A DNA stretch of 64,000 bases from an uncultured Thalassotalea sp. (GTDB taxonomy: Bacteria; Pseudomonadota; Gammaproteobacteria; Enterobacterales; Alteromonadaceae), in assembly GCA_947502355.1 (NCBI GenBank), contig CANMZP010000011.1:61184-125183 (forward strand), in the 5' to 3' direction. The first letter of the stretch is position 1. Each line of letters begins with the position of its first letter. The notes under the pieces were generated by a model, which worked only from the letters and a program-made list of their open reading frames with translations, did not search any database and was not told the origin of the DNA. The translations under genes were made by a program, and so were the position numbers. Shown here piece by piece: positions 18,926 through 27,475 of this stretch.

Positions 18926-19333
18926 ATGAGTCGTAAGATTGTTAGAACCACAAGTGTTTTAAGTTTTTTCGTTGGTCTGTGTTTGCCATTTTCAATCAGT
19001 GCTGTCGAACAGTCTCCTATCCAAAGCACTAAATTTAGCTTAACAATGTACAGTGCGGCCCAACCTCAGGTGATGCAAGTTAAAACCATCGAACCTCTGG
19101 CTAATAAGCCCTTTATACAGCTTATGCAACTTAGCCTTGCAGATAAAAAACCGGTAAGTAAAGACGAAGGGCATTTAGATATGTTCTCTATGGCCATGCA
19201 GGTTCAAGATAAAATGCACTATTATATGGATGTGTTGGAATCTACCTTTTCTTCTAGCTCGAAAAAAGATTACGAGCCAGAAGAATGTCAGCCAAGAGGC
19301 TTTGCCAACGTCGCTAAATTTTTCTCTTTTTAG
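18926..19333 (+). CDS. Exported protein of unknown function
   Basis: A 135-residue protein I do not recognise. I place the start at the ATG at 18926 because it has GAGAGG upstream and opens a normal signal peptide (MSRKIVRTTSVLSFFVGL, cleavage near FSISA-VEQ). An ATG at 18854 would put 24 extra residues before it. The mature part is about 110 residues, methionine-rich in its middle (LDMFSMAMQVQDKMHYYMD), with no transmembrane helix and a single cysteine near the C-terminus. It converges on rnfH with one base between the stops. Confidence 0.6.
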   Translation: MSRKIVRTTSVLSFFVGLCLPFSISAVEQSPIQSTKFSLTMYSAAQPQVMQVKTIEPLANKPFIQLMQLSLADKKPVSKDEGHLDMFSMAMQVQDKMHYYMDVLESTFSSSSKKDYEPEECQPRGFANVAKFFSF

Positions 19334-19334
19334 C

Positions 19335-19712
19335 CTATTCTTTTTCTTTAGCGCGTAATGGATTTACGCGCCCACCCGTGGTTTTATCGGCACGACCTTC
19401 GAGTTTGGCTTTTTCAGCACGACGTTTACGTACTTCTTTAGGGTCCGCAATCAGCGGTCGATAAATCTCAATTCTATCCCCTTCTTCTAACACCTGAGTT
19501 AATTTTGCTGCTTTATTCCAAATACCGACTTTGTTTTTCTTTAAGTCAATTTCAGGATGGCTCAACAAAATACCCGATTCACGAATGGCCTCTTCAATGG
19601 TTGAACCTTCGTCGACGTCAATAGCAAGTAAGGTTTGCTCTTGCGGCAACGCGTACACTAGCTCTATCGAAATTTGTTCAAATGATACCAACTTTGTATA
19701 CCTCTTTTGCAC
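19335..19712 (-). CDS. rnfH: RnfH-family ubiquitin-fold protein
   Basis: RnfH is a small beta-grasp protein linked by gene context to the Rnf electron-transport complex or to RatA; its biochemical role is unclear. ISIELVYALPQEQTLLAIDV, a DLKKNKVGIWNKAAKL segment and DGDRIEIYRPLIADP-like EGDRIEIYRPLIADPKEVR match E. coli RnfH closely. The C-terminus has an extra lysine/arginine-rich tail. The frame opens at a GTG (19712) that overlaps ratA by 35 bases. A TTG at 19691 is more likely used: AGAGG lies 9 bases before it, and this keeps the family's normal N-terminus. The rnfH/ratA pair is conserved. Confidence 0.9.
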   Translation of the reverse strand: MQKRYTKLVSFEQISIELVYALPQEQTLLAIDVDEGSTIEEAIRESGILLSHPEIDLKKNKVGIWNKAAKLTQVLEEGDRIEIYRPLIADPKEVRKRRAEKAKLEGRADKTTGGRVNPLRAKEKE

Positions 19713-20121
19713 GATTCGTAAATGCCGACACCATGTTATTCATTAATGTGTCAAAGATTTTGCCAAACGCCACATCCAGTAATCTGCTGGAAAATTCATA
19801 CTCCAGCTCTAAAGACACCTTGCAGGCTTCTTCGCTTAATGGCGTTAATTGCCAGAACCCGGTCAACCGACTAAATGGACCGTCTTTTAAATTCATAATG
19901 ATCTTTTGGTTTGGCACCAAAGTATTCTCGGTGGTAAACCACTTTTGAATGCCTCCCTTAGAAACCAAAAGTGAAGCGACCATCTTTTGTTCGGTTGTCT
20001 CAATGATTTTTGAGTCACTACAGCCTGGTAAAAACTCAGGATAAGACATCACTTCATTGATTAATTCATACATTTGAGCAGCACTATGCATGACAAGTGC
20101 GCTACGACTGATTGCTGGCAT
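19678..20121 (-). CDS. ratA: RatA / Coq10-like START-domain protein
   Basis: A 147-residue protein of the COQ10/START family. E. coli RatA was described as inhibiting 70S assembly; homologues bind ubiquinone, so the role is debated. Conserved features are the N-terminal RSALVMHSAAQMYELINEV, SYPEFLPGCSDSKI, FTTENTLVPNQKI, LKDGPFSRLTGFWQLTPL, and the C-terminal SRLLDVAFGKIFDTLMNNMV helix followed by FTNRAKEVY. It is divergent from smpB and adjacent to rnfH, the standard smpB-ratA-rnfH arrangement. Confidence 0.95.
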   Translation of the reverse strand: MPAISRSALVMHSAAQMYELINEVMSYPEFLPGCSDSKIIETTEQKMVASLLVSKGGIQKWFTTENTLVPNQKIIMNLKDGPFSRLTGFWQLTPLSEEACKVSLELEYEFSSRLLDVAFGKIFDTLMNNMVSAFTNRAKEVYKVGII

Positions 20122-20268
20122 CGATTTCCCTCAAAACAATAAGCGGTTATCATAACAAACGTTCAACAAAAGCTCACCTGAATTTATCCTTCCCTAGTAC
20201 ACAAAAATCGTGAAAAAGTTACAACTATCAGTACCAAATAAATCCATCTTCAGTATAATGGCGGCATT

Positions 20269-20757
20269 ATGGCAAAGAAAAAATCCAAATCAAAACAAAC
20301 CAGCAATACCATCGCGCTGAATAAAAAAGCTCGTCACGAATATACTCTTTCGGACAAGTTTGAAGCAGGCATGGAATTACAAGGCTGGGAAATCAAGTCA
20401 ATCCGACAAGGCAAAGTAAACATCTCTGATTGTTATGTATTTATCAAAGACAGAGAAGCCTACTTGCTTGGCGCTGAAATACAACCGTTAATCTCGGCTT
20501 CATCACACGTTGTTTGTGATCCAAGGCGCGATCGTAAGCTGCTGCTTAATCGTCGTGAACTCGATAGTTTAATTGGCGCAGTAGACCGTCAAGGCTACTC
20601 ATTAATTGCAACGGCAATGTACTGGAAACGCAACTGGGTAAAACTTGAATTCTGTCTGGGTAAAGGTAAAAAGACCCACGATAAGCGTACAGACATTAAA
20701 GACAGAGAGTGGAAAGTCGACCAAGGCCGCTTAATGAAAAACAAAAATTTAAGCTAA
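20269..20757 (+). CDS. smpB: SsrA-binding protein SmpB
   Basis: SmpB binds tmRNA and carries it into stalled ribosomes for trans-translation. The 162-residue protein has an N-terminal lysine-rich extension and the core [52 protein letters not shown] follows, and a C-terminal helix ([22 protein letters not shown]) is the tail that enters the A site. Its partner ssrA is encoded 820 bases downstream on the same strand. Confidence 0.97.
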   Translation: MAKKKSKSKQTSNTIALNKKARHEYTLSDKFEAGMELQGWEIKSIRQGKVNISDCYVFIKDREAYLLGAEIQPLISASSHVVCDPRRDRKLLLNRRELDSLIGAVDRQGYSLIATAMYWKRNWVKLEFCLGKGKKTHDKRTDIKDREWKVDQGRLMKNKNLS

Positions 20758-20777
20758 GCTCGAAAACCAAATAAACA

Positions 20778-20809
20778 AAAATGCCAACATTTACGTTGGC
20801 ATTTTTTTT
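20778..20809 (+). terminator. Terminator after smpB
   Basis: Stem AAATGCCAAC / GTTGGCATTT with a 6-base loop and eight Ts. Confidence 0.9.
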
Positions 20810-20908
20810 GATAAAAATTTATTAACCACAGTCAAAACGACGTCTATCCATCATGTGCGCCAGCAAAGTGAAAATTCCCTTACTTGTATCGCAGCTAACT
20901 AAAAAACC

Positions 20909-21382
20909 TTACGACTTCTTAGCGGGCTTCTCGCTCACCCACAACTTAATGTGCCCTTCAACCACAATCACATCGTTCTCATCAAAAGCGGTTACTGGCA
21001 CAAGAAAATCACCAGGCGCCCACTCTTTGCCATCAACATTGGCCACACAGCGAATATCGGAGCCCGCTTTAGCGGTATAGTCCAATGTCATGCCTTTAGG
21101 TATCCAACGCAAGTGACTTGGAATAGAAGCCTCAGAAACGGCCCCCATAGCCATTTCAAGGCCATTACAAATCGCAATAACATGCACCGTACCAATATGG
21201 TTTTCAACAGACTTGCGCTTCTTAATTAGCACCTCACAATATCCGGGCCTTAAATCAACGACATATGGCTTAATCGTGGCAAAATACGGTGCTTGTTTAC
21301 TGAAAAACCAAGAAAATAATCGATTGCCAAACGAAAACTTATGCCACTTATCGTAAATTTCTAATAATTTGCTCTTTGCCAT
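20909..21382 (-). CDS. DUF4442 hotdog-fold thioesterase-like protein
   Basis: A hotdog-fold protein of the DUF4442 group, related to acyl-CoA thioesterases; no specific substrate is known. The ATG at 21382 is chosen because AAGGA lies about 11 bases upstream and the product starts with a normal MAKSKLLEIYDKW. A frame extension to 21466 adds 28 low-complexity residues. Conserved segments are KPYVVDLRPGYCEVLIKKRK, NHIGTVHVIAICNGLEMAMG (the hotdog helix) and SHLRWIPKGMTLDYTAKA. It lies opposite smpB and ssrA, between them. Confidence 0.8.
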   Translation of the reverse strand: MAKSKLLEIYDKWHKFSFGNRLFSWFFSKQAPYFATIKPYVVDLRPGYCEVLIKKRKSVENHIGTVHVIAICNGLEMAMGAVSEASIPSHLRWIPKGMTLDYTAKAGSDIRCVANVDGKEWAPGDFLVPVTAFDENDVIVVEGHIKLWVSEKPAKKS

Positions 21383-21507
21383 AACCGCTTTATTTCCTTT
21401 ATTATTGAACTGGTCTAATGACTTGTTGTCATAATATAAAGGTAAGACACAATTTTGCAACAACATTGTCTAACTTTTTGTCGATAGCTGTTTAAAAATC
21501 ACTCGCG

Positions 21508-21536
21508 TTGTCATACGCTAAAATAACGGTTACAAT
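21508..21536 (+). promoter_or_regulatory. Sigma70 promoter for ssrA
   Basis: TTGTCA and TACAAT with a 17-base spacer. Transcription would begin near 21543, about 35 bases before the mature tmRNA 5' end, leaving a leader for processing. Confidence 0.7.
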
Positions 21537-21577
21537 ACACTTTCTAATGCGTTATTTCGTTATCGCTTAGAACCTTT

Positions 21578-21928
21578 GGGGCGGATTCAGGATTCGACGG
21601 GATTCACGAAACCCAAGGTGCATGCCCAGGGGCGGTTGGCCTGGTAAAAAGCCGCAAAACTATAGTTGCAAACGACGAAACGTTCGCACTAGCAGCATAA
21701 TGCTAGCCATCCTCTCGTAGCCTCGCCTATTGGCTTGAGATGCGATGGTCATACTAAATGGGCTAGCGAGGGAACCTTGTCTGAGGGTGAACCGCGAAAC
21801 CGTATCAGACTCACCAGAAAGAACCCTGTCGTTCGGGGTCAGACTGGTTAAATAAAAGAACGACTAAGCATGTAGTACCGAGGATGTAGGTTTTTCGGAC
21901 GGGGGTTCAAATCCCCCCCGCTCCACCA
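21578..21928 (+). ncRNA. ssrA: Transfer-messenger RNA (tmRNA)
   Basis: tmRNA rescues stalled ribosomes and tags nascent proteins for proteolysis. The 5' end GGGGCGGATTCAGGATTCGA and 3' part GGACGGGGGTTCAAATCC to CTCCACCA form the tRNA-like half; acceptor strands GGGGCGG and CCGCTCC pair fully (one G-U). The conserved core GACGGGATTC, AAACCCAAGGTGCATGCC and GGGGCGGTTGGCC is present. The tag frame runs from 21668 to TAA at 21698 and encodes ANDETFALAA, against ANDENYALAA in E. coli. The 3' end GACTAAGCATGTAGTACCGA matches E. coli almost exactly. Single-piece, not permuted. Confidence 0.98.
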
Positions 21929-21988
21929 AATAAAGACCATTTTAATCAAATACTTGTACCTGACAATATTTGATTTGGCACAGTCCAT

Positions 21989-22017
21989 AAAAAAGACGCT
22001 TTTTAGCGTCTTTTTTT
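21989..22017 (+). terminator. Terminator after ssrA
   Basis: Stem AAAAGACGCT / AGCGTCTTTT, loop TTTT, then seven Ts. No integrase or attachment-site duplication is visible here although ssrA ends are common island targets. Confidence 0.9.
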
Positions 22018-22227
22018 ATGCCTGTAATTTACTATTTTTTATCTCTCTGAGCTATTTGCAAACAAAAAGCACTACCGCGAAATCAAAGGTTAACCGAAAC
22101 AGCTTTCCTACACTCTTGCAATCCATCTATCACACAAGCGTTTATCCCTAGCAAAAGCATAACAACACCTAGGTTTATCATTGGTTATTATGCTAGCTTA
22201 AATTGTTTAACTTTTTGGCATGTTTTT

Positions 22228-22563
22228 ATGAAATCCCCAGCAAAATTTTTTATGGCTTTGATCGCAACGATCTTTGCTTTTTCTGTGAGCGCAGCAAACG
22301 TTGAAGTATTTGAGTTTAAAAGTAAAACTGATGATGTTTATGAACTTTCAAATGGCGCTGTATTCAAAACCACAGGCGTTGGTTACCCTGGTTACATAAG
22401 CTACCATCAACAAGTCATTTTTGTTGGTCATAAAGTATGTCTTAAAGGTGGTATGTATGACTATGAATTGCGCGAGGAAGGTAGAAGTCCTCATTATTCA
22501 ATCAGCACCTATTCAGGTGCAGAAGCAGACGCTAAATATCAAGAGTTGTGTGGCGGCATTTAA
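22228..22563 (+). CDS. Small exported protein of unknown function
   Basis: A 111-residue protein I do not recognise. Residues 1-22 are a clear signal peptide (FFMALIATIFAFSVSA-AN). The mature part is about 89 residues, rich in tyrosine and beta-strand-like alternation (VYELSNGAVFKTTGVGYPGY, YHQQVIFVGHKVCLKGG), with two cysteines that could form a disulfide. It is followed by a strong terminator, so it looks like a single-gene transcript. Confidence 0.65.
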   Translation: MKSPAKFFMALIATIFAFSVSAANVEVFEFKSKTDDVYELSNGAVFKTTGVGYPGYISYHQQVIFVGHKVCLKGGMYDYELREEGRSPHYSISTYSGAEADAKYQELCGGI

Positions 22564-22606
22564 GACAGCAAGAACGTAAAGTTCAATGCAACGGCAGTGA
22601 TAATAG

Positions 22607-22637
22607 AAAAGGCAGATACGTTATATCTGCCTTTTTT
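22607..22637. terminator. Bidirectional terminator between convergent genes
   Basis: Stem AAAAGGCAGATA / TATCTGCCTTTT with a short loop; T runs on both strands. It separates the small exported protein from the convergent WS/DGAT gene. Confidence 0.85.
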
Positions 22638-22649
22638 GTTTGTGTTTAC

Positions 22650-24086
22650 TTAAGCTTTCTGGGCTTGTAAATATCGTTCTTCGACACTCATTAACAGGTG
22701 TTGATAGCTGCGATTTAAACAATCAATATAGAACTTAATATCCGGGATCATTTCCGGACAAGAAGATGCGTTAATCGATATCTGACCATTATAACTGGCT
22801 ACCGCATGAAATAGGCCTACCCCATCACCTATTGGGGCTGTACCTGCCATTCGAACCAGTCTTGCACCAAGTAAATTCAGCTCAATACTCGGACCTGGTA
22901 CATTGGTGATTACCGTATTACCTAATCGTCCAACAATTTTTTGTGCTGATGAGGTCCCTAACGCGCGATTGACATAAGTTAAATAGGCCGCTGGCAGGTT
23001 TTTGGTTAGCTCACTTATATTGCGTGATCCCAGTTTATTTTGGGTGGCTTTGGCCTTGCTAGAAAATCGGTTTACCACCAACAAACGCTCTAAGGGATCT
23101 TCAACTTGCACCGGCAAGGTAAGTGACATCAAGCTAATTTCATTACCTGCATGTGAACTTTCCTTCTCTGTACGAACATTAATAGGCGCTAAGGCTCGCA
23201 TCGCACAATCAGGCAATTCATTCTTGTCTTTCAAGTATTCTCGCAAGCCCCCTGCAATCACAGTTAATACCAGATCATTAATCGTGGTCGAAGGAAACAA
23301 GCTGCGAATTCGATTAAGCTCGTTAATATCGAGTAATGAATAACCCCAGACTCGTTGTGGCCCTACCTTATCGGCAAAACGGGTGTGGGCGATTTTTTCA
23401 CTGTCTTGTTGAATCTGTTCAAAGCCAAAATTAAGCAAGGACATACTCATTTGTGGGGCAATTTTAAGCAGTGGTTTCACCATCCCTAAAGCTTGTTTGA
23501 CATTGCTCGCCAAAATACGTGTTGCCGAGCCCAATAAGCCACCACTGTTTAAAGTACTGGACGGTTTTAAAACCGCAGGCTCGCCTATAGGTAAGACCCC
23601 GTGCAACTTACCGGTTAAGTCCATAACGGTCATACCATCGGCAACAGCATGATGAATTTTCATCGCGACCATAAAGCCATCTTTTGGTAAGGTTTTTACA
23701 TTCAAACCGCTAATCACCATCATTTCCCAAAGCGGACGGTTTGTATCAATCGGCTTTTCTTGAAAATCGGTGATTGCCTTTGATAGCTCTTTAATACAGG
23801 TTGGGTTTTGTAAGGAGCGATGGCTTATATGATTATGTACATCGAAATGTCGGTCTTCGACCAAGTATGGATTTTCAAGATCCATCGCAACCCGGTGCAG
23901 CTTGCCATAAAGCATAGGGATTGTGCGAATGCAATTGTCGACATGCTCCACAAATTGATCATAAGAGAATGTATCATTGTCCAACCCAACAGGATCGTAA
24001 AAATACAAAGGCATAACGCCCATTGAATGGTCTTCGGTCTCAATATCCAAAAACAATCGATCGATGCTATGTAGTTGACGTGGCAT
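22650..24086 (-). CDS. Wax ester synthase / diacylglycerol acyltransferase
   Basis: A bifunctional WS/DGAT-family acyltransferase that joins acyl-CoA to fatty alcohols or diacylglycerol, making storage wax esters or triacylglycerol. The 478-residue protein carries the catalytic HHxxxDG motif (IHHAVADGMTVMDL, H145, H146, D150, G151). It also has the downstream family motif TINDLVLTVIAGGLREYL and the NVPGPSIELNLLGARLVRM stretch. An N-terminal start like MPRQLHSIDRLFLDIETEDH is usual. It lies 65 bases after an iron alcohol dehydrogenase on the same strand, which could supply or remove alcohols. Which product dominates cannot be read from sequence. Confidence 0.9.
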   Translation of the reverse strand: MPRQLHSIDRLFLDIETEDHSMGVMPLYFYDPVGLDNDTFSYDQFVEHVDNCIRTIPMLYGKLHRVAMDLENPYLVEDRHFDVHNHISHRSLQNPTCIKELSKAITDFQEKPIDTNRPLWEMMVISGLNVKTLPKDGFMVAMKIHHAVADGMTVMDLTGKLHGVLPIGEPAVLKPSSTLNSGGLLGSATRILASNVKQALGMVKPLLKIAPQMSMSLLNFGFEQIQQDSEKIAHTRFADKVGPQRVWGYSLLDINELNRIRSLFPSTTINDLVLTVIAGGLREYLKDKNELPDCAMRALAPINVRTEKESSHAGNEISLMSLTLPVQVEDPLERLLVVNRFSSKAKATQNKLGSRNISELTKNLPAAYLTYVNRALGTSSAQKIVGRLGNTVITNVPGPSIELNLLGARLVRMAGTAPIGDGVGLFHAVASYNGQISINASSCPEMIPDIKFYIDCLNRSYQHLLMSVEERYLQAQKA

Positions 24087-24151
24087 GGTTTATACTTCCT
24101 TTTAGAAAATAAGCTAATAATTAAAGGCTTAGCCAAATATTATGATCAGGG

Positions 24152-25384
24152 TTATACCGTGATCAGGTTTTTCAGTAAATTTTCACAACTACCTTGGTTC
24201 ATGTAACAAGGTACCGGGTAATTGAGTAACGCCTCTTTCAAAGCTTTTTTACTTATCGCTTGGATATCTTCATGTTGCAGCTCTGATACTCGCTGTGGTA
24301 TGCCCAACTGCTCGTTCAATTTAAAGATATGGTCAACAAATTTTTGCGCCGATTGCGCCTCACTTTCTGTGCTGCTAGCCAAACCAGTTTCTACCGCCAA
24401 TGTTGCTAACTTTGCTCGGGCTGCAACTTTAGAAAACTCCAAGATATGAGGCAGTACAATCGCGTTTCCTTGTCCGTGTGGTATACCGTAATATGCCCCC
24501 AATTGATGAGCAATGGCATGTACATATCCTAAAAAGGATTTTGTAAACGCTCTACCGGCTTTATAGGAAGCCAATGCCATCGATTCACGTGCGGCAAGAT
24601 CGGCACCGTTTTCATACACTTTGGGAAGATTCTCAAAAATCAGCTTAATGGCATCTAAGGCATTCTCTTCGGTTTCTTTGGTGCTGATCCGGCTGATATA
24701 AGCTTCTATAGCATGGGTTAATGCATCCATTCCCGTAGCCGCCGTTAATGCTGGTGGAATCCCCGCCATTAAGCCGGGATTTAAAGCAGCTACCAATGGC
24801 ACACTTCGGCTGTCAATAATAAAGTTTTTAGCATGCGTACTATCGTCAGAAATTACCGATACAATCGTTGCTTCAGAGCCGGTTCCAGCTGTGGTTGGTA
24901 CAGCAAATAATGGCATTGGCTTGCGCAGTCCTTTGAAATAACCAACTAATTTTTCAGGTGCTCGATTATTTGCCTTGGCAATACTAATCACTTTAGCGGC
25001 GTCCATCGCCGAGCCACCACCAAAGGCTATCACCCCATCACAGTCATGCTGGTTTAATAAATCCAAGCCAGCATGTACCACTGAATAAGTCGGATCAGGG
25101 ATCACCCCGTCAAAAATGACAAATTGAATGTGTTGCTGCTCAAGTGCATTAACTAATTCGGTTAACAGCCCTAATTGGACAATATCACCGGAGGTAACAA
25201 TGAGTACTTTGCTTATAGCGCGAGATTTGATGTCGGATGCCAAATGGTTCATTGAATGGTTGCCCACACAAAGTTTAGGCTCTCTAATTTGCATCGCTTG
25301 AATTGCTAGCTTCATCCCCTTCATTAGCATTTTATTACCAATAATTTGGAATCGCTCTCCCATAGAATATAATACGTTTTCCAT
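24152..25384 (-). CDS. Iron-containing alcohol dehydrogenase
   Basis: A group III Fe-dependent alcohol dehydrogenase of 410 residues. The nucleotide-binding part has VIAFGGGSAMDAAKVISIAKAN and AVPTTAGTGSEATIVSVISD. The iron-ligand region includes GMDALTHAIEAYIS, KSFLGYVHAIAHQLGAYYGIPHGQGNAIVLP with the conserved histidines. It probably interconverts aldehydes and alcohols with NAD(P)H. Location upstream of the wax-ester synthase on the same strand, with a 65-base gap, suggests it is the fatty aldehyde/alcohol partner; that is inference, since family substrate range is broad. Confidence 0.9.
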   Translation of the reverse strand: MENVLYSMGERFQIIGNKMLMKGMKLAIQAMQIREPKLCVGNHSMNHLASDIKSRAISKVLIVTSGDIVQLGLLTELVNALEQQHIQFVIFDGVIPDPTYSVVHAGLDLLNQHDCDGVIAFGGGSAMDAAKVISIAKANNRAPEKLVGYFKGLRKPMPLFAVPTTAGTGSEATIVSVISDDSTHAKNFIIDSRSVPLVAALNPGLMAGIPPALTAATGMDALTHAIEAYISRISTKETEENALDAIKLIFENLPKVYENGADLAARESMALASYKAGRAFTKSFLGYVHAIAHQLGAYYGIPHGQGNAIVLPHILEFSKVAARAKLATLAVETGLASSTESEAQSAQKFVDHIFKLNEQLGIPQRVSELQHEDIQAISKKALKEALLNYPVPCYMNQGSCENLLKNLITV

Positions 25385-25678
25385 TTTAAACGCCCTTTAT
25401 GATTATAATTTTGACATTTTGTATAGTTACCCAAACATAACAAAATAACAGTAGATTTCATATTCTATTAATGCCATTAACTTATCATAAGAGCACTCTT
25501 TTTTAGGTCGTGTTAACCCTGCGTTAAAAGGGTGCTACGACACGTTAATTTACCGATAATGATTTGCTTATTTCAATGTCCAAGACAATGGTTTTTAAAA
25601 AACCTCAAAAATGACTAAATTTTTGCTATTTGCATTTCGCTGTTTGAATTTCAACCAATCACCCCATACATAAAAAGT
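25385..25678. other. Divergent intergenic region, no gene seen
   Basis: About 290 AT-rich bases between the divergent alcohol dehydrogenase and rhomboid genes, presumably with both promoters. An imperfect hairpin at 25508-25544 pairs CGTGT with ACACG and ACCCT with AGGGT; it has no T run and could be an operator or RNA structure. Confidence 0.4.
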
Positions 25679-26383
25679 ATGAATACATTTGCGCCCACGT
25701 TAAAAAACAGCATACTCCTCACCATAATATTTATTTTATGGCTTTGGGGAATTAAGTTATTTGAAACGCTTTTTGCCATCGACTTACAACAACTTGGTGT
25801 CTACCCACTTAGCACCAAAGGCCTTGTAGGTATTATTACCGCGCCGATGGTGCATGGCTCGTGGCAACATGTTTTCGGCAACTCATTGCCTATTTTACTA
25901 TTAGGAAGCTTTTTGCATTACAGCTACCCAAAATCTCGTTACTGGGCATTAATGATGATCTGGGTAATTTCAGGTATTGGGGTGTGGCTTATTGGACGGG
26001 AAAGTTTCCATATTGGTGCCAGTGGCTTAACCCATGGAATGTTCTTTTATTTGTTTTTAATGGGCATATTTCGCCGCGATAGGCGCTCAAGTGCGGTAAT
26101 GATGATTGCCTTTTATATGTATGGCTCTATGCTACTAACAATCTTTCCAAGGGAGCATTGGATTTCTTTTGAGTATCATCTTTGTGGCGCAATTGCTGGC
26201 ATTGTCAGTGCGTTACTATTTCGCCATTGGGACCCCAAACCAATCCGTAAAAAATACAGTTGGGAGCACGAAGAAGAAAACACGCTTGCACAAAGCGATT
26301 TAGAAGATCCGGTGATTGGAGAGCAATGGAAGCTCTCTCAGAATGAAGAGTCTGCTACGGATAAGCAAAACCCTCACCAGTAA
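25679..26383 (+). CDS. Rhomboid-family intramembrane serine protease
   Basis: A six-helix rhomboid protease of 234 residues. The catalytic pair is visible: S115 in HIGASGLTHG and H167 in FEYHLCGAIAG. The oxyanion-side histidine/asparagine motif is HGSWQHVFGNSLPILL. A hydrophilic C-terminal tail of about 45 residues (EEENTLAQSD) is cytoplasmic or periplasmic. Rhombosortase relatives process GlyGly-CTERM tails like that of the GH16 enzyme at 6596-8566, but this protein is longer than typical rhombosortases, so the link is speculative. A conventional rhomboid with unknown substrate is the safer call. Confidence 0.88.
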   Translation: MNTFAPTLKNSILLTIIFILWLWGIKLFETLFAIDLQQLGVYPLSTKGLVGIITAPMVHGSWQHVFGNSLPILLLGSFLHYSYPKSRYWALMMIWVISGIGVWLIGRESFHIGASGLTHGMFFYLFLMGIFRRDRRSSAVMMIAFYMYGSMLLTIFPREHWISFEYHLCGAIAGIVSALLFRHWDPKPIRKKYSWEHEEENTLAQSDLEDPVIGEQWKLSQNEESATDKQNPHQ

Positions 26384-26411
26384 TGTGAGGGCTATATTGC
26401 CTAACCTTAGC

Positions 26412-27278
26412 TTATTTCGACAATGATATGTCCACTAAAATCGGGTAATGATCGGAAGGCAATCGGCCGTTTAATGACTCACTAAGTACCCCAAATCGAT
26501 TCACTTTTATATCCTCACTCACAAACACATAATCAATGGGGTCATCATCTGTGGCTGTTATAGCAAAGTTGGTAAAGGTGAAATCTGGCCCATAAGGGGC
26601 TAGTTTTGAAACAAGCTTGGCATCAAATAACACTTTTGAATACTCGCTATTGTTTGTTAATCGTTTATACGGAACATCCGCAGGAACACTGTTAAAGTCG
26701 CCCATAACAATTACCGGGTGATTATTAGCAACAAGCTCATCAACTTTCTGCCTGAGTAAACTGGCACACTCTGCTCGGGCTTGTGCACCGACATGATCGA
26801 AATGCGCATTAAACAGATAAAATTGGCCGGCACTGTGATGCTTAAATTGCGCCCAATTAACATTTCTTGGCAAACTGCTGTCCCAGCCTTTAGAGGGTTT
26901 ATCAGGAGTTAGTGAACACCAAAATGCCCCCTGATCAAGCACCTTCAGTTTCGTCCTGTCATACATAATGGCAGCATATTCTCCTAGCGAATCTGTTTTC
27001 CCATCATCTCTTGCTCGGCCTAACCAATCATATTCGGGCAACAATGCTTTTAAATCACCTAACTGGCCTAAGGTTGCTTCTTGCAAACCAATCACTGGCA
27101 CCTGATGAAATTGAATTAAGTGTGCAACATGCGCTTTACGATGCGGCCAAGCGTTTTCGCCATCGTTTGGGGTGTTGTACCGAATGTTAAAACTTAATGC
27201 GTTAACCTGAGTACTGGTTGCTTGAGCTGGACAAAAAAACGAAGAAAATAAAATGAAAAATATGACTAAATTTTGCAT
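26412..27278 (-). CDS. Exported endonuclease/exonuclease/phosphatase-family protein
   Basis: An EEP-superfamily metal-dependent phosphoesterase, about 288 residues. The first ATG is at 27278, giving a signal peptide MQNLVIFFILFSSFFCPAQA; a frame extension upstream would need a TTG. Family motifs are LSFNIRYNTPNDGENAW, VIGLQEATLGQL (metal glutamate), LFNAHFDHVGAQAR (catalytic His region), VIVMGDFNSVPAD and the terminal LPSDHYPILVDI with the active-site Asp-His. Members of this branch are often secreted and act on nucleic acids or phosphodiesters; the substrate here is unknown. It converges on the rhomboid gene with a 28-base gap. Confidence 0.87.
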   Translation of the reverse strand: MQNLVIFFILFSSFFCPAQATSTQVNALSFNIRYNTPNDGENAWPHRKAHVAHLIQFHQVPVIGLQEATLGQLGDLKALLPEYDWLGRARDDGKTDSLGEYAAIMYDRTKLKVLDQGAFWCSLTPDKPSKGWDSSLPRNVNWAQFKHHSAGQFYLFNAHFDHVGAQARAECASLLRQKVDELVANNHPVIVMGDFNSVPADVPYKRLTNNSEYSKVLFDAKLVSKLAPYGPDFTFTNFAITATDDDPIDYVFVSEDIKVNRFGVLSESLNGRLPSDHYPILVDISLSK

Positions 27279-27475
27279 AAGGCACCAAAGGTAAATTTTG
27301 TATTTCACTCTAAATAAATACTTTGAAATAAGCAAAGTAAGTTACAATTATTTTTATTCCCTTTTAGTTGCCAAAGCCTTCTTTCTTACCTAACCTTTAC
27401 CGTGTATTCCTCTGGAGTGGGAACTTTCCATTATATGAATGATTACAGGATAAACATGGAAAAGTTGAAGCACTT

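Noticed and set aside
21954..22151. Plus-strand frame just after ssrA
   Set aside because: It runs through the ssrA terminator and has no ribosome site; the hydrophobic look comes from the T-rich terminator.
21929..22227. Genomic island inserted at the ssrA 3' end
   Set aside because: No integrase and no repeated copy of the ssrA end; a normal terminator and a small gene follow.
27455..27471. A GG-N10-GC spacing match just before the VpsR-like activator gene
   Set aside because: The -12 side reads AAGCA rather than TTGC and the element ends about 5 bases before the start codon, leaving no leader or ribosome site.
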